NCBI GenBank assembly: GCA_002502785.1 | Contig: DAQG01000009.1 | Coordinates: forward strand, 1 to 44,227 | Direction: 5' to 3' | DNA from: Methanothrix harundinacea | GTDB taxonomy: Archaea; Halobacteriota; Methanosarcinia; Methanotrichales; Methanotrichaceae | Length of the DNA: 44,227 nt | Shown: one piece after another, positions 23,396 to 30,880 of the stretch | Layout of the letters: every line of letters starts with the position of its first letter | Numbering within the stretch: position 1 is the stretch's first letter | Program-made: the position numbers and the translations under genes | The notes under the pieces: generated by a model | Told to the model about the DNA's origin: nothing | The model's input: only the letters and a program-made list of their open reading frames with translations | Databases searched by the model: none

Positions 23396-24379
23396 ATGAG
23401 ACCGTTTTTGACTTACTCCCGGAACGTCTTCATACCCGTCACCGACGTATGCAGAAATCGGTGCCTTTACTGCGGCTTTAGGCGGGACGAGGGAAAGATA
23501 ATCAGCCGCCATGAGGCGACCGATCTGCTGGACCGGGGAGCGGCGGCAGGCTGCACCGAGGCCCTCTTCTCCCTCGGCGAGGCCCCCTGGGAGGTTCCCG
23601 GATTCGACGACCTACTCAGAAATGCTGGGATTGGAGACCTCATCGACTACCTGATCGAGCTGGCGGAGCTGGCCCTCGAAAGGGACCTTTTACCACACAC
23701 CAACGCGGGCCTCCTCTCAAAAGAGGAGATGAAGAAGCTTGCTCCCTACAACGCCAGCATGGGCCTGATGCTCGAGACGACGTCCGAGGTGGGGGCTCAC
23801 CGGTACTCCCCCGGAAAGAGGCCCGATTTGAGACTGAAGGCCATCGCTGCCGCCGGTGATCTCAGAATACCTTTCACCACCGGGATCCTGGTGGGGATCG
23901 GCGAGACGAGGGAGGATCGGATTAGATCGATCCAGGCCATTAAACGGCTCCACGAGATTCACGGTCACATCCAGGAGGTGATCGTCCAGCCCTTCGACCC
24001 CAAGCCAGAGATCGCCATGTCCCATCAGGCACCGCCCAGCTTTGAGGTTCTCGCAGAGACGGTGAGGATGGCAAGATCAATCCTCCCATCATCGGTCGCC
24101 GTCCAGGTTCCCCCAAACCTGGCCGATCCACTTCCACTGGTGGAGGCCGGCGCCGAGGACCTGGGCGGGATCAGCCCCGTGACCCCGGACTGGATCAATC
24201 TGGAGAGGCGCTGGCCCACCCCTGAAGAGCTCGGATCGTGGCTTTCGGGCTTTGAGCTGAGAGAGAGGCTTGCCGTATACCCAAGGTACATAGACCTCGA
24301 ATGGTGCGGGAAGATGACAAGGTCGCTCGTCGAGAGGCTGGCAGGGCCCGACGGCCTTCGGAGACGAGACCGACCTTGA
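23396..24379 (+). CDS. cofG: 7,8-didemethyl-8-hydroxy-5-deazariboflavin (FO) synthase subunit 1
   Basis: Radical SAM enzyme that, with CofH, joins the ribityl-uracil-derived intermediate and a tyrosine-derived fragment to form FO, the chromophore of coenzyme F420. The CX3CX2C cluster is CRNRCLYC at residues 19-26. SLGEAPWE, LLPHTNAGLLS, GLMLETTSE, FTTGILVGIGET and QPFDPKP are CofG signatures. The 327-aa length is normal. The start lacks a Shine-Dalgarno sequence; an AT-rich GATTATTTTTCC box lies about 30 nt upstream, suggesting a leaderless mRNA. cofD follows four genes downstream; cofH is not in the window. Confidence 0.96.
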   Translation: MRPFLTYSRNVFIPVTDVCRNRCLYCGFRRDEGKIISRHEATDLLDRGAAAGCTEALFSLGEAPWEVPGFDDLLRNAGIGDLIDYLIELAELALERDLLPHTNAGLLSKEEMKKLAPYNASMGLMLETTSEVGAHRYSPGKRPDLRLKAIAAAGDLRIPFTTGILVGIGETREDRIRSIQAIKRLHEIHGHIQEVIVQPFDPKPEIAMSHQAPPSFEVLAETVRMARSILPSSVAVQVPPNLADPLPLVEAGAEDLGGISPVTPDWINLERRWPTPEELGSWLSGFELRERLAVYPRYIDLEWCGKMTRSLVERLAGPDGLRRRDRP

Positions 24380-24437
24380 GGCGGTGGAGGGTTGGAATCG
24401 CAAATAATATCTCAGATCAGCGCAGAGCTGGTGCGGT

Positions 24438-24623
24438 ATGAGCAAGAAGTCTATGGAGATCTGCTTAAGCTGCGGGCTCGTCTTTCTGATGATCGCGCTT
24501 ATGATCATGGTGCAGATAGCGGCGCCCGAGCCCCTCCGGCCAGCGGGATTCGCCCTGGCGGTTCTGGCCTTCATGCTGCTTATGGGCGGGGCCGGGTTCA
24601 GTTTGATGAAGATCGAGTCGTGA
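24438..24623 (+). CDS. Small two-helix membrane protein upstream of sepF
   Basis: 61 aa with two hydrophobic segments, CGLVFLMIALMIMVQIAA and GFALAVLAFMLLMGGAGFSLM, joined by a short Pro-rich turn, and a CxxC (CLSC) just before the first. GGTG lies 5-6 nt before the ATG. It is in the cofG-to-cofD gene line, 82 nt before sepF. No family recognised; the position suggests but does not prove a cell-division or envelope role. Confidence 0.6.
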   Translation: MSKKSMEICLSCGLVFLMIALMIMVQIAAPEPLRPAGFALAVLAFMLLMGGAGFSLMKIES

Positions 24624-24705
24624 AATTAGAGATATTAGATATATTAGAGATATCAAGAATTAGGCGATATAGAGGAGTAGCATACCTCTCAGCAGAGGGT
24701 GAGAC

Positions 24706-25068
24706 ATGGGCATCTTGGACAAGTTGATGGGCAGGTCTGGCGATGATGACTACGTGAACATAGACCTGGGACAGTTCGAGGAGGTCTCAGCCGGGGGCCC
24801 CTCGGAGATTCTGGTGAGAATGGCGGAGCTGAACGACATCGACATTCTGCCCGATATAAAGATGGAGATACAGAAGGGGAACCTGGTCCTGGTGGACATC
24901 TCTCCTATCAGAAGGGAGAAAGACCTTCTGGACGAGGCGATCGGCGAGCTGAAGGCAGCCGTCGAGGAGCTGAGGGGCGACATCGCTGGTTTGGGCGATA
25001 ACCTGGTGATAGTCGTGCCCAAGAGGATGAGGATCGATCGAGAGAACATTTTGGGGGACGAAGATTGA
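24706..25068 (+). CDS. sepF: Archaeal SepF, FtsZ membrane anchor
   Basis: Cell-division protein that tethers FtsZ to the membrane in archaea lacking FtsA. It has a short amphipathic membrane-targeting helix MGILDKLMGRSG, then an acidic linker (DDDYVNIDLG), then the SepF core: SEILVRMAELNDIDILPDIKMEIQKGNLVLVDISPI, ending VVPKRMRID. The 120-aa length fits. GGGTGAG precedes the ATG. Its stop overlaps the TTG start of the ZPR1-type gene (TTGA), so both are probably coupled. Confidence 0.92.
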   Translation: MGILDKLMGRSGDDDYVNIDLGQFEEVSAGGPSEILVRMAELNDIDILPDIKMEIQKGNLVLVDISPIRREKDLLDEAIGELKAAVEELRGDIAGLGDNLVIVVPKRMRIDRENILGDED

Positions 25069-25643
25069 AGGTGGTAACGACCTCCAATTGCCCCATCTGC
25101 AACGCGGAGATCAGCTTCGATTGGGAGACGAAAGAGATCCCCCACTTCGGCGAGGCCATGATCATCGCCGGGGTCTGCGAATCTTGCGGGTTCAAGCTCT
25201 CGGACACCATCCTTCTCAGCCAGGGCGAGCCGGTCAGGTACACCATCACCATCGAGGATCCAGAGGATCTGAACGCGAGAGTGATCAGGTCCACCAGCGG
25301 GACGATCAGGCTGCCGGAACTGGGGATCAATGTTGAGCCCGGGCCCACCTCTGACGCCTACATATCGAACGTGGAGGGCGTTCTCCAGAAGGTGAAAGGC
25401 ATCGTCGCTTTCGCCACCCGGTCCGCGAGGGACGCCGGGGTCGAGGAGAATGCGCTACGGGGCGAATGCATCCTCGAACGGATCGAGAGGGCGATGAATG
25501 GCATAGGCCCCCTCACCATGATCCTTGAGGATCCCCTGGGAAACAGCGCCATAGTGTCCGAGAAGGCCGTCTCCGCCAAGCTGACTCCAGAAGAGTGCGA
25601 GGATCTCAAGACCGGAATGATCATCCTCGATACAGCCGCCTGA
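25065..25643 (+). CDS. ZPR1-type zinc finger protein
   Basis: 192-aa archaeal single-copy ZPR1 domain protein. The N-terminal zinc ribbon has C9-X2-C12 and C38-X2-C41 (CPIC, CESC). The following ZPR1 core includes TSGTIRLPELGINVEPGPTSDAYISNVEGVL. Eukaryotic ZPR1 assists eEF1A folding; the role in archaea is unproven. The start is TTG at 25065 inside the sepF stop, with GGGGG 7 nt upstream. cofD begins 30 nt after its stop, in the same reading frame. Confidence 0.92.
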   Translation: MKVVTTSNCPICNAEISFDWETKEIPHFGEAMIIAGVCESCGFKLSDTILLSQGEPVRYTITIEDPEDLNARVIRSTSGTIRLPELGINVEPGPTSDAYISNVEGVLQKVKGIVAFATRSARDAGVEENALRGECILERIERAMNGIGPLTMILEDPLGNSAIVSEKAVSAKLTPEECEDLKTGMIILDTAA

Positions 25644-25673
25644 CCCGGCGAGCGGTGCAGGGAGGCGGATAGA

Positions 25674-26621
25674 CTGATAGTCCTCAGCGGCGGGACGGGC
25701 ACCCCTAAACTGTTGATGGGACTCAAGAAAGTCTTGGATCCAAAGGATCTGACGGTGGTCGCCAACACTGCCGACGACCTCTGGGTTTCGGGAAACCTGG
25801 TATCACCGGACCTGGACACTGTTCTATACACCCTGGCGGGGATGATCGACCGCGAAAAGTGGTGGGGGATCGAGAACGACTCTTTTAGCACCCACGACTT
25901 TCTCAAAAGCATGGGTCATCAAGAAGTCCTCGCCCTCGGCGACCTCGACCGGGCGGTTCACATATTCCGATCCGAGCTTCTCCGAAAGGGCCTTTCTATG
26001 AGCCAAGTGACCGAAAGGCTGTGCAGGGCCCTAAAAGTCGAGGAGAGGGTCCTTCCGATGACCGATGATCCAGTATCCACCATGATCTCGACCCCCGAGG
26101 GGGAGATGCACCTTCAGGAGTTTTGGGTCGGCAGGGGAGGCCGACCGGAGGTGGCAGCCGTCCGATTTAGGGGGATCGAAGACGCCCTTCCAAGCCTCGA
26201 ATTCCTGGAAGCCCTGGAGAAGGCGGAGAATGAGGGGGAGCCCCTCCTGATCGGGCCGAGCAATCCCGTCTCCAGCATCGGGCCGATCCTGGCGTTGAGG
26301 GGCGTTCGGGACCTCTTGAAGAGCCGGAAACGAAAAAGCCGGATCGTCGCCATAAGCCCTCTCGTCGGCGGAAAGCCCGTCAGCGGCCCCGCCGCCAAGT
26401 TCATGCGGGCCTGGGGGTTTCCCGTCACCGATCAGGGGGTCGCAGATCTCCTCGGATGCGTGGACCTGATGGTGGTGAGCCCCGAGAGCGACTACGAGGG
26501 GCCCTCTGTAAGGCTCGATACCGTCATGAAGGACGAGGCTGACAGCCTGAGGGTGGCGAGGGAGATCGTGAAGATCGTGGACGAGGAGATGGAGAAGGAA
26601 GCAGAAACAGGGGCGATCTGA
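25674..26621 (+). CDS. cofD: 2-phospho-L-lactate transferase, apparent CTG start
   Basis: Transfers the phospholactyl group to FO, giving F420-0. The N-terminal signature LIVLSGGTGTPKLLMGLK can only be translated if initiation is at CTG 25674: between the ZPR1 stop (25643) and this motif there is no ATG, GTG or TTG in frame. GGAGG lies 8 nt before the CTG. The next conventional starts (TTG 25713, ATG 25716) lie after the GGTGTPK loop. Further motifs are NTADDLWVSG, SPDLDTVLYTLAG, GPSNPVSSIGPIL and ISPLVGGKPVSGPA. It is 315 aa. Confidence 0.94.
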   Translation: MIVLSGGTGTPKLLMGLKKVLDPKDLTVVANTADDLWVSGNLVSPDLDTVLYTLAGMIDREKWWGIENDSFSTHDFLKSMGHQEVLALGDLDRAVHIFRSELLRKGLSMSQVTERLCRALKVEERVLPMTDDPVSTMISTPEGEMHLQEFWVGRGGRPEVAAVRFRGIEDALPSLEFLEALEKAENEGEPLLIGPSNPVSSIGPILALRGVRDLLKSRKRKSRIVAISPLVGGKPVSGPAAKFMRAWGFPVTDQGVADLLGCVDLMVVSPESDYEGPSVRLDTVMKDEADSLRVAREIVKIVDEEMEKEAETGAI

Positions 26622-26622
26622 A

Positions 26623-27585
26623 GTGTTTTTGGGCGTGGATCACGGAACGCATGCGATACGGTTTGCAAATTCTGACGGCAAGTGTTACGTCATCCCGAGG
26701 GAGGTGGCTGGTGGCCTCGTCCCCTCGGAGATCACGGATCAGATCAGGGAGGCCTTCGACCTGGATCTCGACTCCGGCGCCGAGAAGGTCGAGCTTCTCG
26801 CCCTCTGCTACTCCATGGGCGACGGCCTCACCGATATCGTGAAAATCGAGGACGCCGAGAACCGAGGCGTCATAAGCCAGGAGGGCGCCGGGCTTCACGT
26901 CGGCGGCGGGACGAAAGTCTTCGACGCCGTCCGAGAATCGGGATGGCCTGCGATCCTCCTGCCCGGAATCCACGACCGGTCCGATGTCGACCCCCGGATG
27001 AAGGTATTCTCCCACGGCGCAAGCCCTGAGAAGGTGGGGCTCGCCTACAGGGTATTCAAGGACGGCAAAAGGGACTTCATAATCTCGGATGCCAGCTCCA
27101 ACGTTGTCACCATCGGCGTCGCCGCTGGGCGCATAGCCGGGGCCACCGACGCCCCCATCTTCGCCCCCGGCCTCCTCCACGGGCCTCTGGACGTCGCCGC
27201 GATCCGAAATGTCGACGCCGGGAAGATGACCGCAAACGAGGCCTTCACCCGGGGCGGGATCCTCCGGAAGCGCGGCCTCACCCTCAAGAGCTGCACCGAT
27301 AGAGAGAAGGAGGCGGCCTTCGAGGCGCTCGCCCTCTATGCCGCCATGGAGCTCGCCGCCATGGGCGTACTCCTGAGGGACCTCGGCGCCTTTCATCCGG
27401 CGCTGTATCTCGCGGGCGACCCAGCCTCCCGGATCTCGGGCAGGGTCTCAAAGCTTCTGGGGCGCGAGGTCCTGCCACTGAAAAGCTGCGATGCGGCCCT
27501 GGGGTGCGCGCTGATCGCGGAGGATGTGTATAATGGGACGAGGGATATTCTGGGGCTGAGGGTGGATGCGAGGCGATTGGGGTAA
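26623..27585 (+). CDS. Methanogenesis marker protein 12
   Basis: 320-aa protein of the methanogen-specific marker 12 family, with an ASKHA/acetate-kinase-like fold. GVDHGTHAIRFA at the N-terminus is the phosphate-1 loop. PGIHDRSDVDPRMKVFSHGASPEKVG, FIISDASSNVVTIGVAAG, and FAPGLLHGPLDVAAIRNVD are family blocks. The role in methanogenesis is unproven. GTG 26623 starts one base after the cofD stop. It closes the F420/SepF/ZPR1 gene line; the next gene is AT-rich and unrelated. Confidence 0.92.
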   Translation: MFLGVDHGTHAIRFANSDGKCYVIPREVAGGLVPSEITDQIREAFDLDLDSGAEKVELLALCYSMGDGLTDIVKIEDAENRGVISQEGAGLHVGGGTKVFDAVRESGWPAILLPGIHDRSDVDPRMKVFSHGASPEKVGLAYRVFKDGKRDFIISDASSNVVTIGVAAGRIAGATDAPIFAPGLLHGPLDVAAIRNVDAGKMTANEAFTRGGILRKRGLTLKSCTDREKEAAFEALALYAAMELAAMGVLLRDLGAFHPALYLAGDPASRISGRVSKLLGREVLPLKSCDAALGCALIAEDVYNGTRDILGLRVDARRLG

Positions 27586-27590
27586 TTACT

Positions 27591-28448
27591 ATGAAATTTT
27601 TTTCTCAAAGAATGGGGTTTAAGCCTGTTAAAGATTTAATACAAAAAGACAGCATAGATGATGATTTGAGAATCGGTCTATGGAATGTTCTGCAAACATC
27701 TTATTGGCCGAGCATATATAGCGACGATGTATATCATACAACAAATAACAATTTGTACACATTTTTTAGATCATTATGGCATAATTATTTTAGACGCCCT
27801 CTTGATACAATGGAAAGAAATATTTCAAAAATAATTCTCGAAATCCGTAAATATTATTTTTCGTGTGAATGGTACGAGGTATATGATTTTATAGAGTCTT
27901 GTGTAGAATATTATCCTATTAAACAAGAAAGCGAACATTTCATAAAATTATGTAATTTTATATTAGAGGAGGAACTTTCAGCGTATCGTTTCATTGGAAA
28001 AAAGATTATACCAATAACTTCAAAAACAGAAATTTCCGAAATAGAAGATGCACTGCAAGTCCCCCTAAAACCCGTCAGAGATCATCTGAAACAAGCCCTT
28101 GAACTGCTTGCCAACCGCAAAAATCCCGACTATAGAAATTCGATAAAAGAATCTATCAGTGCGGTCGAATCCATGTGTAAGATTATTACTGGCGATGGTA
28201 ACATAAGAAGTGCATTGAATAAAATCCGCAAGGATTGGGGTCTGCATGACAATTTAACAACTGCATTTCGAGATCTCTATAGTTATACAAGTGATGCGAG
28301 TGGAATTCGCCACGCTATGACCTCAGATCCAGATGTCAGTCAGGAAGATGCCAAATTCATACTGGTGACGTGTTCGGCATTTGTAAACTATCTTGTAGTA
28401 AAGGCATCTAAAAGAGGTATAGATGTCTCCGCCCAAAGTTCCAAATGA
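27591..28448 (+). CDS. AbiJ-like abortive-infection protein
   Basis: 285 aa. The N-terminus FSQRMGFKPVKDLIQKDSIDDDLRIGLWNVL matches the AbiJ N-terminal domain 4 type. The C-terminal half (about 175-275: KNPDYRNSIKESISAVESMCKIITG ... LYSYTSDASGIRHAMTS) is the HEPN-like AbiJ domain, with the IRHA segment that may supply the R/H of a ribonuclease site. Family members are phage-defence toxins. The gene is strongly AT-rich against GC-rich neighbours and starts only 5 nt after marker 12, which points to insertion. No antitoxin is adjacent. Defence function is by family, RNase activity is inference. Confidence 0.83.
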   Translation: MKFFSQRMGFKPVKDLIQKDSIDDDLRIGLWNVLQTSYWPSIYSDDVYHTTNNNLYTFFRSLWHNYFRRPLDTMERNISKIILEIRKYYFSCEWYEVYDFIESCVEYYPIKQESEHFIKLCNFILEEELSAYRFIGKKIIPITSKTEISEIEDALQVPLKPVRDHLKQALELLANRKNPDYRNSIKESISAVESMCKIITGDGNIRSALNKIRKDWGLHDNLTTAFRDLYSYTSDASGIRHAMTSDPDVSQEDAKFILVTCSAFVNYLVVKASKRGIDVSAQSSK

Positions 28449-28477
28449 ACTAAAACTCGTATACTCTGCACCTCTTC

Positions 28478-28675
28478 CTATCGCATCACCTCGAACGACA
28501 GCCCCATCGGCTTGAACTCCGCCGTCTCCTGGGAGCAGAGCCTCCCGCCGCAGCGTAGACAGACCTCGGCCTTCATCTTCAGGACCGCGGTGTGAGCGCC
28601 GCCTCTGAGGAGCTTCTCCACCTATTTCTTCACCAGCTCCCCGCCGCAGACGGGGCATTTGTCGAAGGGCCTCAT
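28478..28675 (-). pseudogene. YgiT-type zinc-finger (antitoxin-like) gene with in-frame TAG
   Basis: The minus strand encodes MRPFDKCPVCGGELVKK, then TAG (28624-28622), then VEKLLRGGAHTAVLKMKAEVC and LRCGGRLCSQETAEF. Reading through the stop gives a complete 65-aa YgiT/MqsA-type protein with CX2C (CPVC) and CX2C (CLRC) zinc pairs, both sides of the TAG matching the family without a frameshift. Such genes usually pair with a DUF4258/MqsR/RelE-like toxin; none is found here. A nonsense pseudogene is the simplest reading. Pyrrolysine decoding is unlikely without evidence of pyl genes. Confidence 0.75.
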
Positions 28676-28745
28676 CTGCCATCGCCACCTCTCACAGCTT
28701 CAAGATATCGCAGATTATGTATATCAATGAGCCTGAAATCTCGTT

Positions 28746-29018
28746 TTGCATGATTTGGAGCGTGATCCCCTGAGCTGGCGCAAAATCGTCTCCGACTTCG
28801 AGCGGGAGTTTGGCTCCCTCCACGGCGACTGGATGCGGTCCGTGGAGCTGAGGGACAGAATCGGCGAGATCGTATCAGGGCCCGAGTTTCGCAACCTCGC
28901 CCCCGGCCTCCAGGAGAAGCTCGACGGCCTTCACGTGGAGCTTACAGCTCTCACCAGGGAGAACGTCTGCACCAACGAGAGGTGCCCCCACTACAACAAG
29001 AGCTGCAAGATGAGATGA
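28746..29018 (+). CDS. Hypothetical protein with C-terminal Cys motif
   Basis: About 90 aa from TTG 28746; TTG 28755 is an alternative. A TATA-like TATGTATATC at about 28716-28725 lies 25 nt upstream, compatible with a leaderless transcript. The protein is mostly helical and charged and ends CTNERCPHYNKSCK, a CX4CX6C that could bind metal. No family recognised. It precedes the DUF1848 gene by 46 nt on the same strand and may share its transcript. Confidence 0.6.
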   Translation: MHDLERDPLSWRKIVSDFEREFGSLHGDWMRSVELRDRIGEIVSGPEFRNLAPGLQEKLDGLHVELTALTRENVCTNERCPHYNKSCKMR

Positions 29019-29064
29019 TGGAGTGGAGACGAGATAGAACGACTGCCATGAATGGTGACGAAAG

Positions 29065-29997
29065 ATGATCATCTCCGCCAGCTACAAGACGGACATCCCG
29101 GCCTTCTACGGCGAGTGGTTCGAAAAGAGGCTCGAAGCCGGATACTGCATGGTGGCCAACCCCTACAACCGCCGCCAGGTCCGCCGGATCAGCCTCCTGC
29201 CGGAGGACGTGGACGGCTTCGTCTTCTGGACCAAGAACCTCGGCCCTTTCATGAGCGGGCTTGTGAGGGTGGCACAGTTCGGCCGCACCTTCACCGTCCA
29301 GTACACCATCACCGGCTACCCTCGGGCACTGGAGTCATCAGTCGTCGACGCCGATCGCTCGGTCCGGCACCTGCGGACCGTCGCCGAGAGGTACGGGCCG
29401 AAGGCCGCAGTCTGGCGGTACGACCCGATCCTCTTCTCATCCCTGACGCCGGTCGACTTTCACCTCAATAACTTCGAGCGGCTCGCCGAGGCTTTGGAGG
29501 GGTACACCGACGAGGTGGTGATATCTTTCGCCCAGATCTACAAGAAGACCGCCAGAAACCTCGACGCCGCTGCTAGTGAGTTCGGGTTCACGTGGGAGGA
29601 CCCGCCCGACGAGGTCAAACGAGGTCTTGCCTCAAAGCTGGTGGAGACGGCGGGAGCCCACGGCATGAGCCTCTCAGTCTGCTCCCAGCGCAAGTACATT
29701 TTTCCGGGAGCAGAGGCCGCCCGGTGCGTCGACGCCCGCAGGCTCGCCGAGATCGGGGGGCGGTCCATCAGAGCGAGGGTGAAAGGGAACCGCCCGGACT
29801 GCAGATGTTACCAGTCGGCGGACATCGGAGAGTACGACACCTGCCCCCATGGCTGCGTCTACTGCTACGCCGTTCTTCACCGGGAACTCGCTTTGAAGCG
29901 GTACAGAAGCCACGATCCCGAAGGCGAGTTCCTCTACGATTCGGGAGAGGACACAGGCTCGCACCGGGAGATGACGAGACAGACGACGCTCTTCTGA
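29065..29997 (+). CDS. DUF1848 protein with C-terminal radical-SAM-like CX3CX2C
   Basis: 310-aa member of the DUF1848 family. The N-terminus IISASYKTDIPAFYGEWF and SLLPEDVDGFVFWTKNLGPF and YTITGYP are family blocks. Near the C-terminus are C246, C248 and then the CX3CX2C motif CPHGCVYC at 260-267, followed by YAV. This is the radical SAM 4Fe-4S pattern, but placed after rather than before the presumed barrel. Function is unknown; Fe-S and SAM binding are inferences. No obvious partner beyond the small Cys-motif gene upstream. Confidence 0.88.
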   Translation: MIISASYKTDIPAFYGEWFEKRLEAGYCMVANPYNRRQVRRISLLPEDVDGFVFWTKNLGPFMSGLVRVAQFGRTFTVQYTITGYPRALESSVVDADRSVRHLRTVAERYGPKAAVWRYDPILFSSLTPVDFHLNNFERLAEALEGYTDEVVISFAQIYKKTARNLDAAASEFGFTWEDPPDEVKRGLASKLVETAGAHGMSLSVCSQRKYIFPGAEAARCVDARRLAEIGGRSIRARVKGNRPDCRCYQSADIGEYDTCPHGCVYCYAVLHRELALKRYRSHDPEGEFLYDSGEDTGSHREMTRQTTLF

Positions 29998-30033
29998 ATT
30001 CGGAGTATGGCTGACCCTGACCGCGCTGCCCTA

Positions 30034-30621
30034 TTAGAGCCACCACTGCCAGATCATCGGCTTGTTTCTGCACATGAGAACCGTATCTCTTGAGTAATAG
30101 ATCTCGAATGCGTCCCTGTTTTCTTTGCCCTGCTGCTCGCTCCAAATCGCCTCGGGATCTATGAACACGGTGGGTTTTGGAGTTAAGTCGTCGTCTTTAG
30201 CATTAACATAATTCGCGCCCCCCTCTCCAGAGTCAGCCCAAATAGCCGAAAAATTCCCCCACCAGAAGCCTCCGTCGGACGAGTAAGCCGAAAAACTGCC
30301 CAGCATTTCGTCACTGGAAAAAGTGCCCGCCAACCTGACAAAGATAACGGGCCTCTGGCGAAATGTGATGACGGCATCGAAGCTGCTGCCCTCTGCTAGG
30401 CCTATCAGAAAACCGTCGCTTCGATCGCCGAGGGTCGATCTGCCGTGGAGGGTGGAGTTCGCTTTGGCGATGGTGGTCACGCTGCCGCCGACAAGCGTCC
30501 CGCTGGAGCTGCCATCCAGGAATTCGTAGCTGATCAGCCAGCTGCCTGAAGGATCATCAAACGCCACGGCAGAGTAGGTCGACATCAGCAACGCCACCAA
30601 TAAACTGGCCGGTCTCGTCAT
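30034..30621 (-). CDS. Secreted protein of unknown function
   Basis: 195 aa from the ATG at 30621, chosen because it begins a good signal peptide (TRPASLLVALLMSTYSAVAFDD) and has GGAG upstream; the frame stays open to an in-frame start at 30675. The mature part is beta-rich with repeated Ser/Gly (GSWLISYEFLDGSSSGTLVGGSVTT) and ends with a Trp-rich WQWWL. It resembles many small secreted proteins of this lineage, but I recognise no domain. It lies downstream of the TPR array on the same strand, 180-odd bases away. Confidence 0.65.
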   Translation of the reverse strand: MTRPASLLVALLMSTYSAVAFDDPSGSWLISYEFLDGSSSGTLVGGSVTTIAKANSTLHGRSTLGDRSDGFLIGLAEGSSFDAVITFRQRPVIFVRLAGTFSSDEMLGSFSAYSSDGGFWWGNFSAIWADSGEGGANYVNAKDDDLTPKPTVFIDPEAIWSEQQGKENRDAFEIYYSRDTVLMCRNKPMIWQWWL

Positions 30622-30792
30622 CAACCAAGACTCCTTCCCGCAAACGGCCTGACACATCCGGCCGGGAATTTCCAAAAAATGAGGATTAGGTCGGACACTT
30701 TCCCTAGCTTCCTTGCCCCCGAAGATGTCGCTTTAGCCTCGCAGTTTCAGCCCGAAGCCGGGCGGCCATTGGCCTCGAAAAAACGGGTCCGA

Positions 30793-30880
30793 GCCGGTTT
30801 TTGGGTTGGGAATTCGGCCGTCCTGATTCGCTTTTTCTCGCTTTTTTTTGAGCTGGGGGTCACCCCCTGTACCCCAGCTC
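30793..30880. repeat. Left boundary of TPR array: GCCGGTTTTT and stop-spanning hairpin
   Basis: GAGCTGGGG (30850-30858) and CCCCAGCTC (30872-30880) form a perfect 9-bp stem. On the minus strand the 5' arm is the last codons of the first TPR gene (Glu-Leu-Gly), and the stop codon lies in the loop. GCCGGTTTTT at 30793-30802 lies just outside; the mirror-image AAAAACCGGC occurs outside the other end of the array at 42168-42177. A second, competing pairing GGGGGT/ACCCCC also exists within 30855-30867. Confidence 0.6.
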
